Assembly: GCA_015680685.1 (NCBI GenBank)
Contig: MNCI01014495.1
Location: forward strand, 1,089,012-1,153,011
Origin: Gnetum montanum
Lineage: Eukaryota; Streptophyta; Gnetopsida; Gnetales; Gnetaceae
Length of the DNA stretch: 64,000 bases
Direction: 5' to 3'
Both the position numbers and the translations under genes were made by a program. Below the pieces are notes generated by a model that saw only the letters and a list, made by a program, of their open reading frames with translations, was not told where the DNA came from and ran no database searches. How positions within the stretch are numbered: position 1 is the stretch's first letter; each line of letters begins with the position of its first letter. Shown piece by piece: positions 12,101-26,700 of the stretch.

Positions 12101-14125
12101 GTCCAAGCGATTGGACCGAATGGCGACAACGCATAGAATCAGAGGTTGAGCACTTCCTTGACGTTAGCAAACTTTCATCTGATGTCATTGCACGGATGAT
12201 CTCCGAAGCTTGTATACAAGTCTTAATTAACTTGAATGGCTATACCAAGGCAAGATTTAGTATCTTTAAATAACTATTTTTTATTTATTGATTCAAATTA
12301 CATGCGACTTTGACGTAGAATTTTTATTTACTTCTGAAAGTCTATGCTTTTTAAAACGTTTTGTCCTATCAATTTGCAGGGTGCTCGTAATGAAATATTT
12401 GCAATGAAACCAGCTCCCATTCAAGTTTCATACATGGGTTTCCCTGGCACCACAGGTGCAAACTACATTGATTATCTTATAACAGATGAGGTAACGGAAA
12501 CAGTGTTTATTTGTATCTTAACCAACTAGTGTTTATTTGTATCTTAACCAACTAGTGTTTATTTGATTATCTTATAACAGATGAGGTAACGGAAACAGTG
12601 TTTATTTTGTTACAGATGTTTTAATTCAGTATATTTTCTTTGGTGCAGTTTGTTTCTCCTTCAAGGTTTTCACATATATATTCCGAGAAACTTGTGCACA
12701 TGCCTCATTGCTATTTTGTGAATGATTACAAGCAGGTAATTTCCTTGATCTAAATTTATGCATAGCGTGTGACGTAATCAAGTGGATTCATGTTACAATT
12801 TTGGCATGTTACTGCAGAAGAATCTAGATGTATTAAACCCTGCTTGCCTACCAAAGCGATCAGATTATGGACTTCCTGAAGATAAATTTTTGCTTGCGTG
12901 CTTCAATCAAATGTACAAGATAGATCCAACTACTTTTACCGCATGGTATGTTACACAGCTTATTGTTTTCCGTCTTCTCTATGTTGAACCATCCCGACCT
13001 TTTACAATGTTTATGGAGCTTTGTAGCTTATTAGCTCTTATCCGGTTGCGATAGCGTTGGCAGTACTGGCAGATGATGAATTGAATTGATAGGTGTCTGC
13101 GTACTTTTTTTCACCCACAGCGACAGTCCTGAATATTTTCTCCAAATGCAGGTGTAATATACTGAAGCGCGTTCCAAATAGTGTACTATGGCTGTTAAAG
13201 TTTCCTGCAGCTGGAGAACCTAGATTACGGTCCTGTGAGTGATCTTACTGTACCTGTTCTTAGAAATTTTAATACCCCATGAAACCCTGCTTTTTTTAGC
13301 AAAATAAAAAATTGATTTGCATCTCCTGTTCCAGGTGCTGCTAAACAGGGTGTTAGACAAGAGCAAATTATTTTCACAGACGTTGCAGCGAAGGGGGAAC
13401 ACATACGACGCTCATCCTTGGCAGACTTGTGTGTTGATACGTGAGTAGCCATTGCCTGCACATGTCATATTTGATCATCATTGAGGATTTGTTCACATTG
13501 TGGGATAAATTAGATTCTCGCTGATGTTAACTTGAACTTTCCCGTATTGAAAACAGGCCATTATGCAATGGGCATACCACAGGTACTGATGTGCTCTGGG
13601 CTGGTGTACCTATAATAACCCTTCCACTTGAAAAAATGGCAACGAGAGTTGCTGGCTCTCTATGTTATGCTACTGGATATGGGGATGAGATGGTTGTCAA
13701 CAGGTACTTTTTGTTTCTTTTACTTGTTGCAATTTAGATTATTATTTGCTGGGTCTTCCCTTCTTTCCCTTTTATTTTGTTTTGACATGTGACTATACCA
13801 TGTGTTCACAGCATGCAACAGTACGAGGAAAGAGTTGTCGGCCTTGCTCAAAATCCTTCTGCATGTCAAAGTCTGGCTGCAAAAATAAAAGCAGCACGTT
13901 TGACATGCCCCTTATTCGACACAATTCGCTGGGTAAGACCGTCCATTTCTGATGTATTGTTTGAGTGACGATTTGTTTGCAACGGCCTCTTAATATTGAA
14001 AATTCTTACAGGTTCGAAATGTTGAGCGAGCATATTTTAAGATGTGGAATCTTTACTGCTCCAAGAAACATCCTCAAGCCTTCAAAGTGATTGAAGATGA
14101 CTTGGAATTTCCGTACGATCGGTAA
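6197..14125 (+). CDS. SEC: SECRET AGENT-type UDP-GlcNAc:protein O-GlcNAc transferase
   Basis: Exons: 6197-6389, 7167-7312, 7444-7542, 7682-7732, 8349-8465, 8614-8670, 8869-8988, 9091-9153, 9232-9310, 9535-9644, 9795-9848, 9957-10024, 10374-10476, 10623-10825, 10912-11008, 11365-11436, 11527-11603, 11689-11805, 11897-11981, 12082-12249, 12380-12490, 12649-12735, 12818-12945, 13152-13234, 13335-13440, 13557-13703, 13812-13932, 14012-14125. They join in phase to 992 codons (Arabidopsis SEC is about 977 residues). Residues about 66-520 are tandem TPRs that select substrates. The rest is the GT41 catalytic half, with [17 protein letters not shown] (from about 616), FNQMYKIDP with the conserved Lys at about 793, and [13 protein letters not shown] (from about 871). 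It transfers GlcNAc to Ser/Thr of nuclear and cytosolic proteins such as DELLAs. The ATG at 6197 gives a Gln/His-rich N-terminus as in other SEC proteins. Intron 20 has a GC donor. The stop at 14123 matches the usual family end at ...EFPYDR; splicing to 14215-14242 would give a slightly longer tail. Confidence 0.95.
12468..12607 (+). repeat. Tandem duplication copying the exon 21 splice donor of SEC
   Basis: The 45-base block 12468-12512, which spans the end of exon 21 and its donor, recurs at 12563-12607, 95 bases downstream. Between them is a 26-base unit (12503-12528, 12529-12554, then a partial copy). The duplicated donor (GAG|GTAACGG) is at 12586. If used, it would retain 95 bases and bring in a stop at 12527-12529. 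Confidence 0.9.
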
Positions 14126-16047
14126 ATTGTATGTGACGTTTCCGGTTTTATGATTCTTTTTGTCCCCTTTCGTTTTTCCGGGTTGTAAGTAAACTTATGT
14201 TCTTTTTATTCCAGGTTCAGAGGGCTGACAATTTCTGATTAAAACAAGCGATGGAGTGGCTATTCCGAGAGTTACAGAGAAGAATACCGTATTAACACTA
14301 TGTACATCAGAGGGTTTTTATAATTATTTAAAAAATTTAGCGACTATTCTTCGTAAATCTTATCTAGTTTTGTCCTTCAAGTGAGACACGTCCCATTTCA
14401 ACTGCGGCAGTGTTGATGGAGGAAAAAGAGTTTAATTTGGTATTTGCTCAAATGTAAGTATTTTTGACACGGTTTTCAAAATTAGTACCAGTTCCTACTA
14501 TGGGAACACAACGAATACATTGTTGATCGTAATCAGTTTTATCTATATTTTAAACAGTTTTTGTTTTTCCAAGGTCTGTACCTATTTTCCCAAGCCTACT
14601 TTACCATCTCAAGGCGTTAATTTCCGTTATGATCCTTTTATTGTATCATCCGAAGGCCTTGCTCCACTACGTTAAAGATAATTTTTAGAACGGCTCATGC
14701 ATTTTGCTTTTCTTGATCAAATATTTTGTCGGGGTTTGATCGTGAAACATAATTAACATTATCAAAAGACATTTCAACGATGTTTGTCCTTTGCATTGAT
14801 GTGCACAAGGGTTTGTGGCTCGAAATGCCACAATCCACAATAGTGTTGAAACACAACGACAAACCCTTATACCCATATATTTCCAGTGTAAACGGGTACT
14901 CTAGAATTGATAAGATTTCAACGATGGAGCATGGTATTTTGGAATTTGTTTCAAAACATGTCAACAGAGAACAATTTTAGGAGATTCAACATGGCTGTGG
15001 ATCAAATAGTTGCAATACTAACAAACTTCCTCGGTAGTCCATTAATTTTACGGTATATTCATACATCTAAATGTTTTTTTATAGCAACCTAGTCTTTTAT
15101 TATTCTAAATGCACCTGAGCTAGTAAAGATGTTTATATGCTGTTTCCCAAACAGGCTGCCAAGCAAATGACCTTTGATAAAGAGATCTGGGAAATTTTTT
15201 GCCCCAATTTATTTTTGGTAGAGGTAAGACTAACCTCTCAAACAATGTCAACTTTTAATACTTGTAAGCGGCAAATTCTTGCATCGAAGTAAATGACAGA
15301 GGTAAGGCTAACCTTGCATACAATGGCAAAACTTTTAATAATTCGTAGGCAGCAAATTATGGCATCAAAGTAAACCAAGAAAACACAAATTTTAACATTT
15401 AGACCATTTATTACAACTGATAATGAAAAAAATATGCAAGCTAGGGGTGGTACAACGATTCTATTTTATATTACATCTTGCTGCAGTGTTCAAAAATTAC
15501 AAAAAAATAATCACAAACCAATTCTGCGCTTTTGATTCAATTGGTCCCCATGTTCATTCTTAACATTGTAATGAAAATAAATCAACGGCAGCTAACTTAA
15601 AGCATCCAAATCCAAAATCACTTTTGCACATTTCGCTACACATTAGTTTAACTAGAGAATTTGTCTGGAAGGGGAAATGGGCGTCTAGCAGGAACAAGTT
15701 CAAATATCTCAACTCTAATGCAACAAAATTGCATTGCTGGTATATCTCCGGAGCCATAATAGGCATCTTCGCCTATCAAAAGTCTGAAAACGAGCTCATC
15801 AACTTTCTCGTTGAATTATGTACCTCCAAAATATTCAAAGTTCCATTTCTGTGATTTGAATCCTGACAATGCTTTTACCAAATCGTAAATCCTTAACAGC
15901 AATCTATGTAGAAATTTCCGTTCCCCGGGAGCAGTAGTCAATGTAGATATTGCTCTCTTACGATAAACTTAGACCTTATGGAAATATGATCTCTTTTGGG
16001 GAGCAGTTTAAATGACATACCGAATATTCATGCTCCTAATTGGCTAT
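14126..16047. other. Convergent intergenic region: SEC and NAP1 3' UTRs and spacer
   Basis: It holds a possible final SEC exon (14215-14242), the 3' UTRs of the two convergent genes and AT-rich spacer. No protein or RNA gene is recognised. A diverged tandem duplication of about 75 bases lies at 15221-15292 and 15299-15374 (both begin GAGGTAAG-CTAACC). Short open frames here show no recognisable content. Confidence 0.6.
15221..15374. repeat. Diverged tandem duplication, period about 78 bases
   Basis: Two adjacent copies share GAGGTAAG, CTAACCT, CAATG, ACTTTTAATA, GGCA/GCAAATT and GCATC-AAGTAAA in the same order, with scattered substitutions and small indels. It is not part of a recognised element. 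Confidence 0.75.
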
Positions 16048-19000
16048 TTATTTGTATGACACAGGCCCAGATCTAGACGAGGGTCTCCGCAGAGGGCTTG
16101 GTCCACGTCCATCCGACCTGGGACCATCTTTAAATGAAACTTTTCTCATGCTGCTGTAGTCAAGAGGCCCTGACATTCGAACAGCAGTTCCAGTAGTTCT
16201 AATGCCTGAAATGGTTTCCACGGGAGATTCTGGTTTCTGTGTAGCAATCTTGACGGAGCTTGATGAAGCAACATCAATTGATGAATCCACAGGAACATCC
16301 CCATACGGATATGCACTCTTGGACGGTGCATGGGTTACAGCTATTCCTGTAGGGTATCTCCTTGAAGGACTAGATAGGAGCAACGTTGGAACAGCATTTT
16401 CGTAGTACTGCTGGTACAGTGATCTCAAAATTGAGTACGGTATATATAACTCTAGCATGCTCCGTGGAAGGAACTCGGAAAGCTCACATAACTGATCCAT
16501 GAAGAGTAACTTTGCCAATAGATGTGACCTGTTTACAAAACACATGCGTTAGCGGAATGTTCAAGGTCTTTGAATGTCTTTCATCATGGCCAATGTCTAG
16601 GGCAATGTACCTGCTAGTGTCGCTGGATGACTGCAATATAATTGTGGAAGCAAATTTGACAAAGTTTTTCATAGCCGTTTTGATGTTCGACTCAACTACT
16701 GCATAGCCATCGAAATTTTGCAGATCTGCTTCCACTTCCTTGCTGCTACCATTTGCCTTTTTCCGTGCAAGCATCTGCCTCTGAAGTTCCTTCTTTTCTG
16801 CTCTAACCATTTCACTTGCAGCAATGAAAGCATTTATGCACCTGCAAATTGCCCTGCCTTTAAGTTAACACGATTCTTAACGGTTGGATAACCCATCATT
16901 TTAACGTACATTACTAAAATGTCTGGAGTGAGAAAATCAATCGAGCAATTGTGAATCAGGGTTACAAACCTTGCCAGGCAATGCACGTTATTGTTGAATC
17001 CACCAATGCTGACATTAAAAGTAGTAGTACTCCATATGCTGGAGGTCATGAATGCTGCATACAAACAGGGTAACAATCCCCATGCATTGTCAACTATGCT
17101 GTTAACCTCCAGCAGGATAGAGCACATCATTTCAATTTGACAATCGGCAGTCACCCCAAGCATGCTTGTCACCATCTTCATGTCTCTGATTTCCTCCCTT
17201 TCAGGAAGCGAATCTGGCATGTGTTTTGCAAAGTCTGCTAATAGGGAAAACAGCAAGGGTGTATCTGACTCGAGAACCTTTCCAGCTGCCTCAGCCAACA
17301 GAGAACTGAAGCACAGTGCTTGCCCAGCTTGAATTGACAGGTCGAGCAAAGCTTCTAGATCTTGAATTTGTCTCAAGTAATAATCTCTTTCAGTAAACTT
17401 GTGCATATGAGCAGAAAGAGTCTCAAAGTATCCTTTGTTTGAGCGCAATTTGACATCAATACTTTTAACAATGGCTGCTAACTGTTCACGTATCATCTTT
17501 TGAACTTTGTCAACACCGTAAGGTCCAAACAGCCTAGCAAAAGCCTTGAGCTCAGAAACATCTGTTACTGATTCTGCAAAGTATCCACCCACTGGCCTAA
17601 CACTCTTGAAGCATTTGTCGATTGGATTGAACAACATTCCAGCACCATTAACATCCTTGATAATATTTTCAATGTACCAGTCACAGACTATTGAAACTGC
17701 GTTGCCGGCATTTTGTACAGGTTTGTCAAAATTTTGCAAGCCATGCACTGATCCAGAGAAGGCCTCAGTTATTAGCACTTCCCGGATACCTTGAGTTAAA
17801 TCCATACTGACATGCTGCTCAACCAAATGAATTATATGCATATGCCGCAGAATCAACATCTCCAACACAGAGGGCCGCTGAAGATCCTTGTCAATTTTTA
17901 AAATGGTGACAAATTTCCTTCTGAAGTTGTTCAGGACACATTCTCTCAGGTACTGCAAAATGTTAGATATATTAGTTACAAGGGTAGTGTTTGCCAGACC
18001 ACCCAAGGTTCTGAAGAGTGTCATATTAGCGTAAGAATAAACATACATGCGGCAAGAAAGAATAGATTCACTGCAGACCATGCAGAAGGGGTTTTGATAC
18101 AAAACTTGTAAATAATTTTGCATTTTCGCTTTTCAACTAAGGTACTAGCTATAGCCCACCCGATCCCATTTCGTTGGGACAAGGTCATGATGATGATGAA
18201 CTAAGGTAGTAGATAATGTCACAGGCATCAAAATTTAGACAACCACAAACACTTGGATTGTTTCAGAACACAAAGAGGAAACTAAATATACAGAACTATT
18301 TCATACCTCTCTCAAAACGAACACGTGGTTCATTATACATATTGGTTCCATTTCGTTTAAAACCGAGCAGAGACTTGTAAGCCTCTGCACAGCAGCTTCC
18401 AGCCTGTCGTGACAAGAACAATTATATCGAATCAGAAAAATTGTAAATAGCCGTTCACATAAAACCGTTTGCTGCTGCATCTTACATCTTGACTGCATCC
18501 CGATTTGCAGGTTCGCTCTCATGTCCTGGAAAAGGGGAATCTGTCATATTCTTTATTGCTTTGCTGGATAGTATCGCAACCTTATTTGCATTATTTATAC
18601 GAATAGCAACTTGTTCCGGCAAAAGCTGTAAGGTCATGCAAAATATAGCTGTCATTTTCCCAAAAAGGATGAACTTTAAAAGGACTATGCCTCAAAATTG
18701 TTCGTATATGCTATACAACAAACCTTGTTTTCTAACGATCCAAAACCAGTTTCAGAGTCCAGGATATTTACTAGTCCTTCCAATCCACCCATAATGGATT
18801 CTATAAGAGATTCCACGTACCCAACTGCATCACGGCCAATTTTCAACACCTACAATTTAATCCATGAATCCAGTATTGATTGTTATAATCCAGAACAATC
18901 TTATCACTGATTACATATTTATTATGCTGTTGCCTTTTTATTTGCTAACAGATAGCCTCATTTAAATGGGAAGCAGACCAAACTTTTTATTTCAAAAAAA

Positions 19001-22000
19001 TGAATAAACGACAGCATTATCGACTAAACTATTAAAACATTAGAATCTGTCATATATTAAAATTCTCAGGGTAACACCTATAAAATTTGCTACGTTCACT
19101 GAAGAAAAATTGCTATCACAAAATTGATTAACAACCTTAATAATTCTCTCTCTTTTATCCTGTTTAGCAGTCTTCATAGTTCAAAAATTCACCCTGTTCT
19201 CTAACCACTTTTGTTATTTGAATTGGTTGCACAACGATATAAAGAGACAATTACGAAGACAATCTTGGCCACATAAGCCAAACATTTACATTGTTGCCTT
19301 ACCTCTTCAGACACACCAACAGCAGCGTTATCAGGGAAACTACTTGCAACACCAAGCCATGCACAACAGTGTTGTGGCCTTCCTTCAGGACCAAACATAG
19401 TGTTTCGAAACACCTGTTTATATTTTTCACTATTAGCATAAAGTCAATTCTGACAAAACTGTTTGTTTGACACAAATTTAAATGTCATTTGCATAAGCAA
19501 CAATGCTGATTATCATGCTAAACACTTCCAAGAAACATACCGCAGTAAGATTTTGTCTATAATAGTAAAGTTGCTTCAAGCAAGCATGTCTTGACAACTG
19601 ATCCTCAAGTTCATCTACACATCTACAATAATAGAAACCATTAAAAAACATCATACTGAAACAGTTTGTATTGATGTGCATGAATGCCCCCCCTTTGTTG
19701 CACTACGCATTATTTTCAATGATAACTGGAGAACATCATTCCATATACGGTACAAGCAAATAAACGTCTAAGCCATTCTAAATTTTCAAGATTCCATTCC
19801 CACCTCTCACTTTAAATTTAAAAAGGAAAAAAAAAAGGTATCTGACAACAGTCCTAATCCCAGAGAATCCTACTACATACAAACAAAACTTCAGAACTGG
19901 CATAGAGTTAAGCTAGAAGGCAATCTTTCTTACGCAAAAACAGATGATCATACATACCTGGACCATAAATAAGCTGTGTTTCCTTCAGACACCAATCCTT
20001 CTTTGCCAGTGGAAACTGTAGCTTTCTCCAAATGCCTGATGTTTATCGATGATCTAGATGACGTTACAACCATCAATACCGAGAGCCAATTCCTGCGCAA
20101 ATCCTGAAATAAGGTCCATAAAAATAATTTAAAGAAGAACAATGAGAATCTTTCTAAATCACGTCTGCTACATCCATTCTAAATCTTTATTTAAGCTGTT
20201 ATTTGTCTGCACACGTCAATCAGTAACAGTTAATGATTTCCCAAAGATAATTTTCAATTTAACAGCTAGTATAACAACATTTTCCTTTCAAATATTTCTC
20301 ATTTTACTAAGTGATTCTGAGATTTTAGGATTTCAAAGTTAAAACGATTGGCATTGCAGAGACAATTTGTTGCATACATATCACATTTTCTTGAAACTGG
20401 ATTCCATGCATGAATGGTGTTGATTATATAGCCTATAATGGTATTTATTTTTGAATCTACGTGCAATCTACAGTGAAGTCGTTTTAAAGAATTAGTTTAG
20501 ATAACAGGTGAATCATGTTATGTAATTGTGGGATAGAAACTTTTTTCTTCTTCTAAAGATTATTAAGATGGAGCTATGGCTGGTTTGCTACACAGGATAT
20601 AATACATCAAAAATTTCGAAGTGAAGCCCTGATGCCAACAGTACCAGATGTTTTGTTTGCTTACAGATAATAAAAAACTTTTACCACATTCAAGAAACAG
20701 CATGATAATCCTATGCTAAATTTCACGAAAGTTATATTACCTCAAGAGTAAGAATTGTTTATAAAAGAATTTAGAATTCAATAATATAGCACAACGAAAA
20801 CTTGTATCAAAACCTTAAACTACTTGAATTAATCAGATATCATGAATCTTTATTTGTCCATCGTAAGGAAAACAATGATGATCGTTAGAACAAAGGCTTT
20901 AAGAAAATTACAACGTACAGACAAATCAGGTGCTGGAGTTGTAATGTTGTCACCGTGAGGCTTTGGTAAGCACTCTAGACAGCCAACAATTTGCTCAAAG
21001 AGGTTACGTAGTTCTGCGTCAATATCCAAAGCAACCATGCCTGGACTCCCAAGTAAAAAGCGTATTCTCTCAGCTGCAGAAGCTAGATAGGCTAAAGCAT
21101 ATCCCCTGATAGCTGCAATATTACCACATTTACAAATTGAGCATTTTACCACAAATAATATCATATCTACTGTATATTCGAAGATTTTACAGCCTGATGT
21201 AAAACAATAAAACTTGAGCAAAACAATCTCATCGGTAAAGAACTATGTACATCAAATATGACCAAATAAATTCAAAAAAAAGGATCAAGACATGATGCCA
21301 CCTTCACAGAAGTGACTATTGCAACTTATCTCTTATGTTAATCTATGTTGTAGTTGGTATTTTGAAATTAGTTGCATTTTGGTTTAATTGAAATTTCAGG
21401 TGAAGCATGTACCATGCCATTGCAAGCTAAACCATTTGCAGCTGCAATGGAAACTACACAAAAAATCTTCCAAATGCTATGGTAATGGTTGATCCCATGC
21501 AAAGGCACAAACAAAATATAATCAATATGGACAAACAAAAACTTACAGAAAAGCCCACAATTTGATAGCTTTGAAGCAGAGGAGCTGCAAACATAAGCAA
21601 ACAGAATATTGGCACCAAATGGAATTCCATGTCAGAGGTCCTTCACAGTAACCTTTGACTATGATTACAGGCCATCGAGTATTTTCATTTGATCTGAGTT
21701 ATCTGATCACGTTTTATTGATTTTTGGAAGACGTCTTTAGGACACATAACTGATCAAGTTATGCAATGTGTAAATCCCGAAAATTTTAGTCTGGCAAAGG
21801 AAATTGCCACAATTAAAGACACTCGACAAACCTGTCTCTGCAATAATCGTTAGTGATTAGCTTAATGTGCAATTTCTCTAGTTTCTGCTAAAAGCCAAAG
21901 CTCCTCAAGTAATGATTTATGTGCATTTCCTTCATTCATTATATATTTTATATGCTATAGTTTATGTTAAATGTAAGTTGTTTAATACAGTTCAAGGGCT

Positions 22001-23717
22001 ACTTTTTTAAAGCAATGGTCCGAAACATTCAGTAATGATTCAATGAATAAAGCAAAAGAGCCTGTTCAGAATAAAAGGATAAGCAGATTAAGTTTCAGGG
22101 ATGTTTACTGGATCAAATTCTTGAGACACAACACTATTCAGTCTCAGGAACCAGCAAAATATAGGAACTGTGTTGGAAGCTGTAAACAACATCAGACAAA
22201 GATTTCTGGTTCGTATTCAACATTTCATGGATTTTACGAGCTAACAGAAATTTTAGCTTTACCTGATACATATTTACGAATCAGGCAGCAGAGCTTGTCC
22301 ATTCCATCCAATAGGAAGCCAATGGTTGGATCATTCGCATCCTATTATAAAGAAAAGCTGCAGTGTAAAAGTACGTATACAACATAAATGTGTAAAACTT
22401 ATAATGCTGAAATTGAAACCAATGTATTTTGTTATGCCTATAAGGCGACCATGAGACCTTGGGGATTTATCAGACAGAATTCAGTTTCAGCAGTTCCTTT
22501 AACACAAATTCTTTACATCTCAATATAACTATTTAGAATTGAACTCATGACTTGGAGGATGCAAATCACAAAGTCTTACCAACAAACTATACAACATGGA
22601 TCAGTATAATTATATAGGTCATTAATTGTTCAACTATGCGTTTCCATTATTCCATGGGAAAAATCAAAACTTACAATATCAACAGCTGGAACCCGTGTTG
22701 GCTTTGATTTCACAGAAACCACACCAACATGTCGGAAGTACCACATCAATTCCGAACGAGCAAGAGCTAGGGCTGAAAATACCATCTGGAAAAGTCAAGG
22801 GTTAGTTTCCAGTTAACAACATTAGGAAAGAGGATGGGAAAAGAAAGAGGGCTAAAAACCAGATAAAGAAAAACATTTAGGGGAAGAAAACTATCAACAT
22901 TGAAAGTGAAACGTGAAAACATCTATATACAAAAGAAGACTATTTAACAGATTTCATGTGCATTATTAAAATAAGACATTCATGTTCTTTCAAATCAAAT
23001 ACTACTAGACTCTACAGTGCTATTCCCCTTTTTCTAAAGCATCAAAAATTCTGAAATTAGCAAATTTTCTTGAATGTACTATTAAATGTAAAATTTCTAG
23101 TTCATAATTCTGGCTTCTCAGCTTATTTTTACCTTTTATTTGAAAAATCATTTATTTGAAAAATCATTTAATCATTAGAACCGTACCCCACTTAACAGGA
23201 TGAGCATTGAACCTCCTGGCCATGAACCTTTTTTTTATTTAATCATTAGACCCTGCTTAGTGGGATGAGCACTGTGGCTCCATGTGATGATCCTTTATTA
23301 GACCCACAAGAAAATAAGGACTCAAAAGATAAAGGCCAACTATTTATTTACTCTCAAACGATGCACATAAATTATTATTTAAATCTCGTTCTTAAAATAA
23401 TAATAAAAGCAAATGTGTTTTGAAGCATAAGTGTGCAAAATCAACTTAAAATCAAGAACACTTTCAATTTGAATCTCAGTTACACTGTCTAGATCTGTAA
23501 TTTAAGAAGCGACTGCTACATACCTCCATTGTTTAGAGATCCTTTAAAGTTACACTCTGGTTCTTATCTATTCAATTATGCCTCATGTAATATCATTTAG
23601 TTATCAAGAAAAATACTTTTGTTGACTTCATGCTTTGCGCTAGAAACCCAGAGAGAATCTATGACAGAATTATCTCCCATAGAACAAAACTATTGCACAG
23701 TTTTAGTCTACACTTAA

Positions 23718-23753
<36 letters not shown>

Positions 23754-26700
23754 GAGAAACTTTATCAATACAAAAAAAATTACTTGAAAATGTGCAAAAT
23801 CTAAAGATAAATGCTCCACATCTTGATTTCGATGTCTTTTGGTAGTCGTGGATACCTTTATTTATAAAAAAGGATAATGGTTTTTATCCACATGCCATAC
23901 AAGGTAAACCAACTGAAATGTTCATTTTTAATTATTCTAATTTAGCATGCGGAAGGACTTTTCCATGTGCCAGAAAGTGTCAACATGCAGGAGTCAGAGG
24001 GTAGATACAACACAAGTCAAAGAACATAAACAACCATGAAAGACAGCTTTGATGCAGACATTGGGTGCCAGGACTACCATTGTAAGCAACACATGGTACA
24101 ATGGAATTGGAAAAATTTCTACATGTGACATGGACTTGGACCCACACAAGGTTGACTTATATAATATTTTTTCAACCACATATCAAATTGATATCCCAAG
24201 GCATAGAAAGTTTCTTCCTTGCAGTGTAGATAAGATAGTGGCAAGGAAATTTTCCTTTGTTAGCACAATACCAGAATAAAAGATTAAGTAGTATTTTAAC
24301 ATCACAATTGAATCTGCTGTGTGCTTTAAATTAACATTCCCTGTCAACATCTATATTCTTTGCATTTATTTCCTGTTCATTGTGACAATCACCATCACAG
24401 ACTCTAAAGTAATCAACAACAAAGAACCAAATTCCGCTAAATTTTAACTTTGTAAGAAAGGTATTGTCTAATGGTGTCATTTTTTAATGTTTGAACTAGG
24501 TAATCAAATTGGTCACATTTTCTTAGTTCTTAGTATTTCTGTGTTATCCCCAAACTCATTATTGAGTTTTCTTTGATCCATGTGTGTATTGGCCCTCCAT
24601 GCTACAAATTTTATAGTTCTTCCTGCACGTATCCTTTTATTTTTACTTTGTCTACCACTTTTCTGGAAGAACAGGGAATAACTTTTCTGTTTGGCTGGTA
24701 CCTGAATATTAGGTGCTAAGAGACTGGGCTGGTCAGTGAAAAAAAGAACCATTCTTCCAATCTCCTGCTTCAGAAGTATCCTACGATCTTTGTGTATTCC
24801 CTCAGCACAGCTGATTGCTTGATCTTGCACATCACTGAATACAAGGATGAATCATCCAATAGTTAAATGTAAAGAAAATGTTTGGCTGCAGATCACTTGA
24901 GATATGTTAAGACAAATGGTTCATACCATATCATCCTTTCAACTTGTTTTGCAACATTGTACTCGGCATCAGCTTCCTTTTGCTTAGTACGCCCAGCTCT
25001 GGCCATTTTCTTTGATTCTAGAATCTTTGGAAGCACATACAACTGGTATTCTTCATGCACAAGCATGCACTGAAAAGGCATTATAGATCCGTCAGCAAGG
25101 ATAAAAATAAAAATGAAACATTAAAAACAACTTGACAATCATTTGATTTCATACCTCATCCCTGTATAAAGAGATTACCAAATTTTCTTTAAGCACCGCC
25201 TGAAGTTTGTAAAATCAATATCAATTCCATAAGAAACACATTTCATAAACTATATGAAGATTCTAATACAATGAAGCTGCAGATTTAAAACTTGAATACG
25301 GAACAAAAGGATAAAAAAAGAAAAGAAAGCAAGAAACTCAAAATTAAAACTAAAGGAAAAGACTACACAAATAATATTAGTGTTTTATGTGATTTAGGAT
25401 TTGCTCTATCAAATGTAATTTTTGAAGATATTTTCAGAGGCTTCTCACAATGCTTTGAAAAGAAGGTTCAGAAGATTTTTGAAGCTTAATTTTCACAAGT
25501 TAATTATTGAGAGAATATTTAACCATTTTATTTTCTTGTGACTTGCATCAGGTTCAATCCTAGCAGTTTATAGTGAAATATAAAGATATTGTGTAAAAAC
25601 TCTATCCAATATATCACGATGCTTTCCACATGGATGTAATGAGGTACTCCACTTGAGGTTTGAGTTTCATATATTATCTGATGTTTAGCTTCACCTTAAA
25701 AGTTAATTCATAATTCATCTATAATTTTATCATTTCCCATTTCAAATCAATATTTAACTTTGATATGCATATCATTTGAAGTGTGAGTTTGTTTATCTCA
25801 TTTTACCTGTTCAGGAAAAAAAACTGTGTTTCCCATAAATTTCAAATCACCCTCAGATGATATTTCACTACCTAGTAAATTCCTTCTTTTTCCCTTGAAA
25901 TAATAAATTTGTTTTTCAATAGTACTTTTCATTCACCCTTAAATTTTTGGTCATCATCTTTCCCTTTGTTAAAGAACAGGAATTAAGGTAAAGATATGTC
26001 GGTGAGAATTAATATTTTATTAGAATAAAATATCACTTAGAAAATGAAATGACACTATAGCAGTATGCAGGAATATCGACTGATGTTGAATTCATGCTGA
26101 ATAACTCACCATACCAGATTAATTGTCATACATAAATATAGTAGAAAACAATAGAAAAAAATCCTTTCAAAAATGAAGATAGCAATAAGATATATGTACA
26201 AACCATTGCAATGTCGATACCAGTGACCCGAAGAAGTTCACTGGGACACACTAGATACCCCAGAAGTACCCATTCTCTGTGAGAGTTTACATTGGCCAAG
26301 TCTTGGGCTCTCTGTGATATAAATGTACAGAAAAATTAACAACATAATAATCAGTTTACAGGCAACCTCAACAAATATGCTATTCATAGCACATTTTCCC
26401 CCCTTTTTTGATGTAGCAAATGCAAAATGTGGCAGTTCATTACCATGGGATGAGCTGAATTAGTCAGTATGTCAGGGTATCGTGGATGGAAAGGACTAAG
26501 AAAACCTTCACTCCTCAATTTTTGAGTATCTGCAGCTAAGAAAATAATTGGCCCCACTGCCTCCAAAACCTAAACATAAAAAACAGGCCTTCTAAGAATT
26601 TAAAAACGGTTACCACCATCTAAACAAGGATTACTGTACAACTTTGGAACAACGATCCATAGAAACATACTAATATCTTGTAAACTAAGAGTCAAGAACA

